Made by a program: the position numbers and the translations under genes. Below the pieces are notes generated by a model, which worked only from the letters and a program-made list of their open reading frames with translations, did no database searches and was not told the DNA's origin. A stretch of 37,500 nt of DNA. It comes from Glandiceps talaboti (taxonomy: Eukaryota; Hemichordata; Enteropneusta; Spengelidae). Of this stretch, positions 9,850 through 30,195 are shown in pieces. Every line of letters begins with the position of its first letter. Within the stretch, counting starts at the first letter, position 1. Location: NCBI RefSeq assembly GCF_964340395.1, contig NC_135556.1:25990223-26027722 (forward strand), in the 5' to 3' direction.

Positions 9850-12800
9850 AGAAAACAGAATTCATTAAAATTACAGGGACCATGCTCAGCCCATAGATGT
9901 GAGAAGACCCTCATCGCCACTGCACATTATTTTACCCATAACTCTCTCTGATTTGCATGCTTGGGTGTTCTTTATTTTATGACTTCCCCTATAAGCCGAA
10001 TTTTAATAATTCTTTAATTACATTTAAAGCATAACAATTACACGTGAGTATGCACACACGTAAATGAAACATACATTCAATAAAATACTATCACTAACTT
10101 GGACTGTCAGTCTGTATACAGACTTCGAACACGTAAATGTTTTCATTATAGCTATTCAGATCTAGAGAAAGCAATACATTTGGTCTGTTTAAAAAATGAT
10201 AAAATAACGATCTCCCAATAGTTAATAAGAGAGCTTATATCTGAACCAATGGGTATTCAGAAACTCGCCAGTGACATATTTCCACGCTTCATGGCTTCAG
10301 TGAGGTAATGTCAGAGAGTCTAAAACAGAGAGTTGTGGTTAAATTGTGTACCTGTCCATTTAGGCTAATACGTTCATTTCAGCGCCCTCATGTGATTAAC
10401 CTTGTGTCGATACCCATAACTACTGAGTCAGACACTAATCACATTTTTGCATATGTTCGAGAGAATATTTGGTACCCGACTCTGCTCTGGTATAGAAGTG
10501 AAGAACACAGGTAAGCCATTTGAAATAGTCCATCGTATACTTTAAAGTCATACAGTATACTGTAGTTATTAAGAACAAATCATAGCAATAATAATTTTAA
10601 CATAAAATTAACAGTAAAACATTTTCATTGTCGTCATTTGGGCCCGTATGGGAAACTTGAAAAGATCACACCCACCTTTATCGTGTGAAAGATGACAGTA
10701 CAAGGTAAACGTGTTATTGTTACAAGACAATACTGATGAAGGTTTTCATAAGCATATAGCATTGCCAAGGAAAGGAACAGCACCAACTCAATAAGCCATA
10801 CTGAGATTGTCTATTGTCTTATACCAATTTCCATAACCTTACTTGGAGTCTAGAAAAGAAGCGGTAATGTGAGGTTTCGGAGCAATATTTCTGCGCTTGT
10901 TTTCGACACCATATATTTTGAATCAACATAAAAGCTTGTTGCCATGACGAAACAAACAAATATAAACAAAGTTGGAATTGTAAAGAGTGGCAATAAATTA
11001 TCATTTACCTTATACACGAGGACATTAGAAAGTATATCATCTCCACTCTACCGTGTATAATGGATTTAACTAACTTCTAATACCTACGTAATCCATCTAT
11101 GACTTCGTAACCATGGAGCGACAATAACAAGAAACAAAAAATGTTGGAATAGTAAAACTAATTTAGAAGGGAGAGTATTTTTTGCAGTTTTCACCATTGG
11201 GGACTATTATTTATTTCTTTTATCTGTAGTCAGGATGTGAGTTGATGTGTAAATGGTAAAACTGTATAGACTACTTTATCTGAGTCGTTACAGTGAAATG
11301 TTATTATACTAACTTTATATTGTCTATTATATTGGGTCTTGCCAACAATACCGTACACTTACATCCTTTAGTTGACTCAGTGTTTGACATGTACAGGTTG
11401 GGCACTCCTCTACCGGAGCTAGTATTAAAGTCGTGCAGCGGGTGATAACCATGTACCAACGTCTTGTCTGTACTGCTGCTGAAGTGTTATCAGTAATCAT
11501 TAAGCAGTAATGTCCGCTTTGTCAATATGATACGTTGTTGGGATCGGGACGCTAATGGAAAATGGAGACTTTGTGAATCTTTATTAAACTGTGACTTGTT
11601 AATTTGCTTACTTAAAATATAAGCCATTTCAGTTTGATATACAACGAAGTACTAACTGATAGTGTCTCAGTCCAGCTTTGGTGAATTTGACGGCACACGT
11701 ATGGGTCAAATGTCTGTAATGTTGTGTGAGCGAAAACCGGAAAAGAGACTTGTAAAACCCATACCACAACTATTACTAATAGATATAGTTTGAGGGAACT
11801 CAAAAGAAAAACTTGTAATAATTTTTGTTGAAAGAAAATGGCTTTGAGAGCTGTCAAACTACCATCTTCTCCTTGTACAACTTCACAATCCAAGTTGTTT
11901 TACAACATCCATTTTGTTATATTTCAAATGCTTTGAATATACCGGCCACATTAGAAGAACGTGTTTGTGTGCGGTGTGGGGGAAGGGGTTGAGATGTACA
12001 GTGATCAATTATCAATTAAACATGTCCTCATATACAAGATTACTAATAGCAACCGTGCTTTTAAGATTTGAAAAGTATTTATCGCCTAGCTTCACGGTAA
12101 TAGTTTTGTTTCTCTTTGGGAATGCAAGTTTTGTTTATTGATCTCTATTATAGGCATTCTAAATAAAACAATTCGTTTGGCGAACTTTTACAAATTCCAA
12201 CACCAGCACCATGGTCCCATTATTTCATAGATTTAAATTACTGTGGGAGTTAACGTAGGTTTACATGGAATAAAGGTTCAATGTCAGAGTGCTTAAATCT
12301 CCACCAGACACAGAAGTACTACCCAACTTTAAATGTCTGAAACTATACTTACCTAGCCTTACTATCTTATCGTTTTGGCCGTACATTGGTATATCCAAAA
12401 CTGAGTGTTAAGACGACACTTTTTATCTGTAACCTTTCACAAATCGATGTGATTGTGTCGTCACCAGATCGTGTTAGAAGGTCGACAATTTTCTTTACTT
12501 CTTTTGTTAGAGACCTATACATTTAGTAGAGGTTAACGTTGTGATAGACTTTGTGCATATACTCTCCCAAGGATGAACAGTTTATACAAGCATGAACAGT
12601 CCGTGCTGGACACTCCAACAGCGTCTGTCACGAAGTCATTGTAAGTCACACCACAAAAGAAAACAGATACAGTATGCAAACGCATTGTTTATAGGTTTGA
12701 ATCGTGGGATACAGTGACCTCCTAACTCTTGTGTTGAGCCTGCTACATTGTTCTGTTGAACTCTCTCCGAAGTTTCCAGATTGCCTCCTTTTGTGCATTT

Positions 12801-12930
12801 TCGTAATTGTCGTTTTGCGCTCCGGGTATCGGTGGGGAATATTACATGTACATGTAATTGGAGATGAATATCATTAGATAGGAACGCGTTGACGGAAACA
12901 CCACTGAAATTGGTCTTGTTTACTTCATAA
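9850..12930. repeat. Upstream lipoxygenase block, copy A
   Basis: Noncoding block whose segments recur in the same order before LOX2. Anchors are GCGCCCTCATGTGAT (10381), GAAGAACACAGGTAAGCC (about 10500), GTCGTCATTTGGGCCC (about 10630), AGTCTAGAAAAGAAGCGGTA (about 10848), CCGTACACTTA (about 11351), GTGTGCGGTGTGGGGGAAGG (about 11969) and GAACTCTCTCCGAAGTTT (about 12758). Homologous positions occur in copies B and C. It occupies the space between GT2 and LOX1 and may hold LOX1 promoter and 5' UTR sequence. Confidence 0.8.
10381..10510 (+). promoter_or_regulatory. Possible noncoding 5' exon of LOX1 (donor end at 10510)
   Basis: GAAGAACACAG|GTAAGCC is a strong donor consensus and is kept in copy C (donor after 27981). 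In copy B the last exon base differs (ACAT|GTAAGC, after 26164). The coding exon of each LOX gene is preceded by a matching acceptor, GCTTTGGTTTAG, 16 bases before the ATG (16322-16323 and 30741-30742). A spliced 5' UTR is therefore likely. The 5' limit given here is arbitrary. Confidence 0.35.
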
Positions 12931-13850
12931 TTTAAATTGTTTCACAACAGTATCATGGTCATTCAATTTCGTGAAAGGTCTGAGTATACCAACCACATTA
13001 GAACACAGGGGCGTGTAATATTGCATAGATTGTTGTTTTCCAGGTCTACAGACTAAATATAACAACCTTTTGAATATATATTCCTACCTGTATATATTTA
13101 TAGTATACGTAGTACTATAGGTCGATACATTTGTAGCAGCAAGATTCGTATGATATTTTCCTAAGAAAACGGAAATCTAAGCAATAATACACGCCCCTGT
13201 GCATTAGAATAGCATTGGGTTGTCGGGGGGGGGGGGGGGCAAATGAGGCACACAGTCATCAATTGTCGATTAAACATGTCCTCATATACAAGATTACGAG
13301 CAACAGTGCTTTTAAAATTTGAAAAGTATTTATCGCTTAGCTTCATGGTAATAGGTTTGTTTCTCTTTGGATCCTATTATTTCGTAGATTTATAATGCTC
13401 TGCGTGAAGAATTTAGAGTATAGAAAAACATTGGGAGGGGTGACGTTGGTTTACACCAGACACAAAAATCAGTACTACCCAACTTTAAATTTCTGAAAAG
13501 TTTTTATTTCTTACTTACCTCGGCTTACTATATTATGTTTGGGGCTGTAAATTGATGTATCTAACACTGTGAGTGTTAATGACGGCACGTTTGTTAGTCC
13601 TGTAACCCTTTCACTAATCAGTGTGAATGTATCGTGACCACATCATGTCACTGTGTGGTCAAAGTACTTCTAGAGACCTATAAATTCAGTAGAAGTAATG
13701 ATATATGAAGTCTCTTTCTGCATAGACTCTTCCAAGCATGAACAGTTTATATACAATGCCATGCATGAGCGGATACTAAAATGGCGTCTTTCATTGTAAT
13801 AAATATTAAGTAGAATTTGTTGACACCATTCCGTTATCACATGGACTTTC
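12931..13850. repeat. Upstream block, partial copy A'
   Basis: A second, more diverged copy of about 11880-12650. It shares TATACC-RCCACATTAGAA, AAACATGTCCTCATATACAA (about 13273 and 12020), AAAAGTATTTATCG and CCAAGCATGAACAGTTTATA. It lies directly after copy A and carries the small inverted-repeat element at 13004-13201. Confidence 0.75.
13004..13201. mobile_element. hAT-like MITE (198 bp) with 8-bp target site duplication
   Basis: The ends are inverted repeats starting CACAGGGGCGTGTA, which match over about 28 bases with two mismatches. The element is flanked by CATTAGAA at 12996-13003 and again at 13202-13209. The homologous sites in copy A (CCGGCCACATTAGAAGAA, about 11942) and copy C (about 29242) carry CATTAGAA once and no element. 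An 8-bp duplication and CA-starting ends fit the hAT superfamily. There is no coding capacity. Confidence 0.85.
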
Positions 13851-13911
13851 TGACTTCGTTTACACAAACAAATGACAGTGACAGAGGAATGTTGATGTGG
13901 TTTACATTTAG

Positions 13912-15745
13912 TAATCAGAATCAGAATCAGAATCAGAATCAGAATTACTTTATTCATCCCACGAGGGGAAATTAAAACGACAGTTCTTGCAGGTAAAACA
14001 GAAATAAAAGCAATACAAAAGATAGCATTCCATATATTATACAACATACTAAAAACAACAGCACATACTAAAAACAACAGCACAGTACTAAAAAGAGCGA
14101 CAATGATTGCTGTTAAGAACTGAGATAGCGGATGGGACGAAATACGATTTAAAACGATTAGTTTTAGCTACTGGAGCATGGTATCTACCACACCTTGAAA
14201 TACGACAGTCGTAGAATTCTGCATAGAGTGGATGGGAAGGGTCTTTCAGAACACTATGAGCCTTCGACGTTATGCGTTTGCTATAGATAGAATCTACACT
14301 TTCACCTTGTTTACCGATAATTTGGCTACCCTTTTTGATAATCTTGTTTAGTCTTCCCATCTCATGTTGGGACAGGTTACCTCCCCAACAAACAATACCA
14401 AAGGTGAGCGCATTGCAAACAACTGCATTTGAAATGCTCCTAAAAGATCGTGACTAAAACTTAGTTTTCTTAGGCAGTGCAGATGAGTGTTAGCATTCTT
14501 AATAATGAAGTTGGTATTCTCAACCCATTTTAGTTTACTATCAAGCTTGATGCCCAGGTATTTATATTCGTTCACTCTGTCTATGAGTCTTTGATATGGA
14601 CAGGCGCAAAGTCACACTGATATCAGTACATAGTTCTTTGGTCTTTACAACATTAAGATACAGATAATTATCATCACACCCAGTCAGTAAATCTCTCACT
14701 CTCATCTAAATAAATCGAATCATCGTCGTTGCTGATCTTCCCAACCATTGCTGTATCATCTGCAAATTTGACCAATGGACACGAGATGTCAGAATTCCGG
14801 CAGCTGGCAGTATAAAGTGTGAAAAGGAAGGGTGCTAAAACAGTGCCTTGGAGCGCACCTGTATTAGTATACGCTACGTCAGATTTTTTACCATTTAAAG
14901 ACACCATCTGTGGTATATTAGTAAAATAATTTAAAAAATCCAATGTACAGTTGAAGGTGACAAGTTCATCACTAAAAGTTTCTGAACAATACACCAGATG
15001 TGGCTGTATTGTGTTAAAAGCACTTGAAACTCGAAGAACATTAATCTGATTGAACTTCCAGATTTTTCTAAATGAGAATATGCATTATTTAAAACATGTA
15101 ACATTGCATCCTCTATACCCCTGTTCTTACGATAAGCAAACTGTAATGGGTCTATAAAATCAGAGACTAAAACTGTTAACTTATTTAAAACCACTCGTTC
15201 ACAGACTTTCATAACGGCTGACGTCAACGCAAATGCTCTAAGATCGGTTATTGATAATATCCCAGCTTTCTTTGGGACAGGAACAATATTAGAAGTTTTC
15301 CATGACATCGGAACTAAGTCATGCCTAAAACACAAATTGAATATGACAGACAGAATACGAGCAAGTTGATCAGCGCAAGACTTCAGAACATGATGGGGCG
15401 TAACATTATCAGGCCCCGACGCTTTGTTGGGAGCACACTGTGCCGGAGCACCCGACGCACCTCAGAGTCCTCGTCGGTCGAGAGACGTTAACTATCGGTG
15501 ACATTTGAGGACGTCGCGCTCAGTTCATTCCTGATCCGTGTATGATCGATAGAGAAATCATGGCAATCAAACCCGCTATAGAATGCATTTGGTTCGTTTG
15601 CACGGGTTGTTGAATTGTCCTGTAGCATTGGTGTTTTGCTACCGTTGGAGTAACCACTCATAATTTTCAGTCTTTCCCATACTTTCTTCATATCATTACT
15701 TTTAAAATTATTTTCTACTTTATTCTTGTATTTATCCTTCCCCAA
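13912..15745 (-). mobile_element. Decayed CR1/L2/Rex1-like non-LTR retrotransposon, 5' truncated
   Basis: On the minus strand a reverse transcriptase can be followed across several frames. The pre-RT region is KNKVENNFKSND--KVWERL (15488-15745). The fingers/palm region is WKTSNIVPVPKK, DPLQFAYRKNRGIEDAMLHV (14931-15335). G-LQGTVLAPFLFTLYT and the catalytic FADD (14755-14766) follow. The thumb region is YKYLGIKLDSKLKW (about 14550), then SHPLYAEF and RTNRFK-like C-terminal blocks (14088-14360). Frame changes and substitutions show it is inactive. The 3' end carries ATGAATAAAGTA followed by five ATTCTG hexamers (13913-13942), the tandem-repeat tail usual for this group. The endonuclease part is absent. 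Confidence 0.9.
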
Positions 15746-15751
15746 TCCAAT

Positions 15752-16093
15752 AATTTTGCTGTGAACAATTTCCTAACTATATACACTGTATATATATATA
15801 TAACATCAACGATGTCTACTTTACTTGTGGTTTTAAGTATTATTTTCTTTGTACTTGGTAACTTGTCTACTTCTATACATCCCCACTGTCACGGTACGCG
15901 GCACTTGTATAATTGTTTCCTTGCATTTGTCTGAATGTGTGTAAAAAATCGTTTCTCACGAGGGTAACACCAAGGTAACTTTACTCCTGTAACTTTGCCT
16001 TGAACAATTCCCTAACTATATATTTGTAACTACATGTAACATCAACGATGGCTATTTGCCTTGTGGCTTCAAGTTTGATTTTATGTATACTTC
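15752..16093. repeat. Local tandem duplication, about 239-bp period
   Basis: AATTTTGCTGTGAACAATTT at 15752 and AACTTTGCCTTGAACAATTC at 15991 begin two copies that also share CCTAACTATATA, TAACATCAACGATG and CTTGTGG-TT-AAGT. LOX2 has one copy at about 30549-30645. The first copy contains a short AT run. Confidence 0.7.
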
Positions 16094-16094
16094 C

Positions 16095-16262
16095 ACGCAC
16101 GCACGCACGCACGCACACACACACGCGCGCGCGCACACACACACATACTACATGAGACCACATCACATCACATCACATCACATCACATCACATCACTAAC
16201 ACTCATCACATCACATCAGACAACATCACATAACACGCGCGCGCACGCACGCACGCACACAC
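16095..16262. repeat. CA/CG-rich and CATCA microsatellite cluster upstream of LOX1
   Basis: A CACG tetranucleotide run, CA and CG dinucleotide runs (about 16095-16145), a CATCA pentanucleotide run (about 16159-16197) and another CG/CACG run (about 16235-16260) end about 75 bases before the LOX1 start codon. LOX2 has only short CA-rich sequence at this place. Alternating purine-pyrimidine runs like these can adopt Z-DNA. Confidence 0.9.
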
Positions 16263-16338
16263 TATGCAATGCCTGGACTGACATAAGGAAACAATACATT
16301 TATATTATTATGCTTTGGTTTAGAATACACACATCGAT

Positions 16339-24622
<8,284 letters not shown>

Positions 24623-25459
24623 AAATGTGACGTCATTTTCTAGTTTACTCTGAAAGTCAAATCAGACTTCATTGTATATGGGGAGGAGTGTGTTATTAAA
24701 GTTAGATTCATGTTTTAGCCATCTGACTTTTTATAAGATTGTGAGTTTATTCAAACTTCGCTTACACATGACTTAATTTTTATTAATCGTTTGTCTATTC
24801 TTAATATCAACATTGATATGTTATACCTTACAAAGAAAACATACATCTGAAAACATTTATAAATTGTTTTTGTTTTTAAGGAAGAGAATAAGTAAAAAAC
24901 CGCTGAAGGTGAATTTGCCAGGCTGTCGATTGGTATATGTGTGACAGTATTGAGGTTACGAAAGAAATTATTGGATTATTACTTTGTCAACGAGAACACC
25001 ATTGGTGTTGTAGATTATGAACATTAACATGCTAGAATATGACATCTTTTCAACAATTTCTATATCTTGTTTATGACAACTGTTGCCAGTGATGGCAATC
25101 TAAAGTGTGCGATGTGTTCTGATTCATTACTTTATTACATGTAGTTGGGTATGGCAGCGTTGCTATGCCAGACAGAGAATTGTTGTTACATTATTTCGAT
25201 CTCACTGGAAGAAGAATAAAAAAAAGTTTAAACTGATAATTGTATTTATCCAGAATTTTAACGAATCATGATGTTCATGCGTGTCATGCGTCCGTCCTTT
25301 TATCGAATCATTGAATGTTAACAGTTATTGGAATTCGCCAACGTTGATACAGAGACCCATATATCCATACTAGTTGACTCTTCGAGGCCAGGCCTCTAGC
25401 ATATGTGTGCTCTGGACGTAAATAACCTTGCATCTCGATGGTTGACGTCATGGTCTCAT
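24623..25459. other. LOX1 3' UTR and flank
   Basis: AT-rich sequence with no open frame worth calling. It ends where similarity to the start of copy A begins. Confidence 0.5.
25215..25220 (+). terminator. Candidate polyadenylation signal for LOX1
   Basis: AATAAA lies about 590 bases past the LOX1 stop. ATTAAA at about 24696 is a weaker proximal alternative. Confidence 0.4.
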
Positions 25460-25948
25460 GCCTACAGAATTCAATAAAACTACAGGGATAGAGGAGTGTT
25501 TATTCAGTTTAAGAAACACAGTTTATTACTATTACTCATACAAGAATTAGAGCGGTTTTTGAGCAATCAAAACATAATTAGAAAGAATGAGACATACTAA
25601 AATATTTCAATAAATGGGTTGCTCAGAGGTAGAAAGACTCATGCTTAGCCCATAGACGTGAATAGCCCCTCATTGTCAGCATATGGGATCCCAGTGTACA
25701 TGGATTTACCCACAACTCTCTCTGATTTGTATGTACTTTATTTTATGACTTCCTCTGTAAGCCACATTTCTAGACATTTTAAGCATAAAAGAAAGTTTGC
25801 AAATTTCACATAACAATGTACCAACAAGTAAATGAAACACGTACTTTCAATAAAATATTCGCTATCACTAACTTGGGCTGCCTGTCTGTATAAAGAGTCC
25901 TAACATGTAAATGTATTCATTATAGCTCGTATTCAGATCTATAGAAAT

Positions 25949-25988
<40 letters not shown>

Positions 25989-26340
25989 CACATACCCCTC
26001 TCTACTGGTGAGATATTTCACATACCCCTCTATAATGGTGAGATATTTCAAGTACATTTCAGCGCGCTCGTGTGATAACTTTGTATCGATACGTGTAACT
26101 ACTGACAATACTCAGAGAATACTTGGCACCCAACTCTGCTCTAGTATCGGAGTGAAGAACACATGTAAGCCATTTGAAATAGTCCATAAAAGTCAAACGT
26201 TAATAACAAAACATAGCGATAATGATTATCATAAAATAAACAGCAAAACATTTTCATTGTCGTCATTTGGGCCCCTATGGGAAACTTGAAAAGATCACAT
26301 CCACCTTTATCGTGTGAAAGAGGACAGTACAAGATAAACG

Positions 26341-26374
<34 letters not shown>

Positions 26375-27470
26375 ACAAGACAATACTGATGAAGGTTTTC
26401 ATAAGCATACAGCATTGCCAAGGAAAGGAACAGCACCAACTCAATAAGCCATACTAAGATTGTCTATTGTCTTATACCAATTTCCTTAACCTTACTTGGA
26501 GTCTAGAAAAGAAGCGGTAATGTGAGGTTTCGGAGCAATTTTTCTGCGCTTGTTTTCGCCACCATATATTTTAAGACACCATAAAAGCTTGTTGCCATGA
26601 CAAAACAAACAAATGTAAACAGAGTTGGAATTGTAAAGAGTGGCAATAAAGTATCATTTGCATTATCCATGCAGGCATTAGAAATGTATTCTTTAATAGA
26701 CTAAATAAAACAATTTGTTTTGCGAACTTTAGAAATTCAGACACCGAGCACCCACCATGGTCCTGTTATTTCGTATTTCGAGGAGAGAAAATTACTGGGG
26801 AGGGGGGGGGGGTAACGTGGGTTTACACGGAATGAATGTCCAATGTCAAAGTACTTAAATCTCCATCACACACAGAAATAAGTACTACCCAACTTGAAAA
26901 ACTTACTGTAGAATGTTTCTTTGTCTTTGGGGCAGTAGATTGATGTGTCAAAAACTGAGTGTTAATGACGACACTTTTTGCTATTTCTGTAACCCTTTCA
27001 CAAAACGTGTCGTGACCAGATCGTGTGAGAATGTTGACATTCTTCTTACTTCTTTTGTTAGAAAGCTATAAATTTAGTAGAAGTCGTGATAGACTTGTGG
27101 ATGTACTCTCCCAAGCATGAACAGTTTAAACAAGCATGAGCAGTGCATCCTGGACACTACAACAACGTATGTCACGAACCCTTTCATTGTAAGTCACATC
27201 ACCATAACAACAGATATGCAAACGCTCATAGGCACGGTTTATAGGTTTGAATCGCCGGATACAGTGACCTCCTAACTCTAGCGTTGAGCCTGCTACATTG
27301 TTCTGTTGAACTCTCTCCGAAGTTTGCCGATTGCCCGCTTTTCGTGCATTTTCGTAATTGTCGATTTGCCTTCCATCGGCGAGGAATACCATTAGATAGC
27401 TGATATTCCAATGAACGCATTGACGGAAACACCACTGAAATTGCCTTGTTTTAGGTAACTTAAGTTACAG
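25460..27470. repeat. Upstream lipoxygenase block, copy B (internally deleted)
   Basis: Matches copy A from AATTCAATAAAACTACAGGG (25467) through CTATCACTAACTTGG, GTCGTCATTTGGGCCC, AGTCTAGAAAAGAAGCGG and GAACTCTCTCCGAAGTTT. It lacks the part corresponding to about 11030-12140 of A: after about 26680 it jumps to TAAATAAAACAATTTGTTTT. It carries an AT run (about 25951-25986), two and a half copies of a 30-bp unit (25985-26055) and a GTT run (26341-26374) not found in A or C. Confidence 0.8.
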
Positions 27471-27810
27471 CTGTTTGAATATTACCCTGTTTTTGACAAC
27501 TATTTTATGGAATTTATAATGAGCAATTTCAACTAATATATCAGTAGAAATGGGCATTGTAGGAAAAAAACCCCACCGAAAGTAGTAACAGAATTTCTCA
27601 AAGCATGATCTACTTTATCTGAAGGCATTGTTATTGTATGTTGGGAGATTGTGTTCGAATTCATGTTCGAAGTTAAGATGTCCGTAATTGATAATATAGT
27701 CGTATCCGAATCCAGGTAGCACTTGGATAACCAGCTGAGCGGTGCAATATATAATGAGACATTCGTGTGTTGTGATGTAATGTCCTAGAGAGAATACAAT
27801 AGAGAGAATT
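27471..27810. other. Unique noncoding spacer between copies B and C
   Basis: No gene, no similarity to the blocks on either side, and no recognisable repeat. Confidence 0.4.
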
Positions 27811-30195
27811 GTCGGTAAAATAGCGTACCTGTCCATTTAGGCAACTACGCTCAATACAGCGCCCTCATGTGATACAATTTGTGTCGATCCCTATAACTAC
27901 TGACACTAATCCAATTTATGTATATATTCGAGAGAATACTTGGCACCCGACTCTGCTCCGGTATCCGAGTGAAGAACACAGGTAAGCCATTTGAAATAGT
28001 CCATCGTATACTTTAAAGTCATACGGTATCCTGTAGTTATTAAGAACAAATCATAGCAATAACAATTATTAACACGAAATTAACAGCAAAACATTTTCAT
28101 TGTCGTCATTTGGGCCCCTATGGGAAACTTGGAAAGATCACACTCATCTTTATCGTGTGAAAGATGACAGTACAAGGTAAACGTGTTGTTCTTACAAGAC
28201 AATACTGATGCAGATATTCATAAGCATTGCCAAGGAAAGGAACAGCACCAACTCAATAAGCCATACTAAGATTGTCTATTGTCTTATACCAATTTTCATA
28301 ACCTTACTTGGAGTCTAGAAAAGAAGCGGTAATGTGAGGTTTCGGAGCAATTTTTCTGCGCTTGTTTTCGCCACCATATATTTTCAGACAACATAAAAGC
28401 TTGTTGCCATAACAAAACAAACAAACGTAAACAGAGTCGGAATTGTAAAGAGTGGCAATAAATTGTCATTTACCTTTATACATGCGGGCATTAGAAACAC
28501 ACATCGTCATCGCCACTCTACTGTGTATGATACATTCATGATATGATGGATTGAACTTTGTTCTAATAACTATGTAGTTCACGCACGTCTTTGTAACGAT
28601 GGCGACAGAACCCAACAAAAACAACAACAGTCAAAACAGTTTTAATGGTAGGACTGGATTAGAAGGGAGAATATCATTTTCAGCTTTCACCATTGGGGAC
28701 TATTTATTTATTTATTTCCTTTATCTGTAGTCAGGATATGAGTGGAGGTGTAAATGGTAACGATACTGTATAGACTACTTTATCTGAGTCGTTACTGAAA
28801 TGTTATTATACTAACTTACTGTCTATTATATTGGGTCTCACCAACGATACCGTACACTTATACCCTTTAGCTGTCAAAATGTTGATTCGGTGTTTGACAT
28901 GTACAGGATTAGCACTCCTCTACCGGAGGTAATATTAAATTTAAATTTTGATAGTGTCTCAGTCCAGCTATGGTGAATTGAACGGGACATGTATGGGTTA
29001 AACGTCTGTTGTGTGAGCGAAAACCGAAAAAAAAGAGTCTTGTAAGTCCCATACCACAACTATTACTAAAAGATATAGTTTGAGCAATAGGAACTCGAAA
29101 GAAAGACTGTCTTTAAACTGTGTAATATTTTTTGTTGAAAGAAAATGAGATCTGTCAAACTACCATCTTCTACTTGTACAACTTCACAATCCAAGTTGTT
29201 TTACAACATCCATTTTGTTATATTTGAAATGTTTTGAATATACCGGCCACATTAGAATAACATTTGTTTGTGTGCGGTGTGGGGGAAGGGGTTGAGATGT
29301 ACAGTGATCAATTATCAATTAAACATGTCCTCATATACAAGATTACTACCAACCGTACTTTTAAGATTTGAAAAGTATTTATCGCCTAGCTTCACGGTAA
29401 TAGTTTTGTTTCTCTTTGGGAATGCAAGTTTTGTTTATTGATCTCTATTATATGTATTCTAAATAAAACAATTCGTTTGGCGAACTTTTACAAATTCCAA
29501 CACCAGCACCATATTCCCGTCATTTCGTAGATTTATATTTTTGCTATTTTAGTGACCCTTTCACAAATCGATGTGATTGTGTCGTCACCAGATCGTGTTA
29601 GAAGGTCGACAATTTTCTTTACTTCTTTTGTTAGAGACCTATAAATTTAGTAGAAGTCGTGATAGACTTGTGCATATACTCTCCCAAGCATGAACAGTCC
29701 GTCCTGGACACTACAACAACGTGTGTCACGAACCCATTCATTGTAAGTCGCATCACTACAGAAAACAGATATGCAAACGCGCATAGTTTATAGGTTTGAT
29801 ACTACGGAGGCTTAATGAGGATATATGAGTAGTTTTTTTAAAAACCACGAGTAGTTTGTTACCATGCGAGTAGTTTTTTACCATATAAGTAGTTATTTTT
29901 ATTATGGGGGGGGGGTTTATTTCATGGGAGTAGGTTTTATTTACCATGGGAGTAGTTTTTTTAAAACTAAAACAATAATACTCCCGTGGTAAAATAAACT
30001 ACTCCGATGCTAAAAAAAACTACTCACATGGTTTAAAAAAACTACCCCTGTATCCCCATTAAGCCTCCGTTTGATTGTAGTATCCTCCTAACCCCGAGTC
30101 TATAACACTGTATGTTGAACTCTCTCCGAAGTTTGTCGATTGCCCGCTTTTCGTGCCGATTCGCGCTCCGGGTATCCGTCAGGTATATTCGAGAT
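27811..30195. repeat. Upstream lipoxygenase block, copy C
   Basis: Matches copy A from TACCTGTCCATTTAGGC (27827) to the region of GAACTCTCTCCGAAGTTT (about 30117). It includes the donor-like GAACACAGGTAAGCC (27974) and the CCGTACACTTA anchor (28851). It lies just before LOX2 and is interrupted by the inverted-repeat element at 29805-30069. Confidence 0.8.
29805..30069. mobile_element. Foldback/MITE-like element (265 bp)
   Basis: Both ends read CGGAGGCTTAATGRGGATA when the right end is reverse-complemented. Inside, GAGTAGTTTTTTTA-like motifs repeat in one orientation on the left half and inverted on the right half, around a G run at about 29906. The flanks TTTGATACTA (29795) and TTTGATTGTA (30070) may be a diverged target duplication. 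Copies A (about 12695) and B (about 27245) have uninterrupted sequence here. Confidence 0.8.

Noticed and set aside
11612-11893. 93-codon minus-strand frame whose QSWTETLS part is also seen at 28874-29059
   Set aside because: The similarity follows from the block A/C duplication at DNA level. The frame is broken differently in each copy.
12693-12720. GGTTTGAATCG resembling a tRNA B box
   Set aside because: No A box at the right distance and no tRNA-like fold, so neither a tRNA nor a SINE head is supported.
27126-27435. Minus-strand frames of 69-88 codons with partial counterparts in copies A and C
   Set aside because: Stops and frame differences between copies indicate noncoding duplicated DNA.
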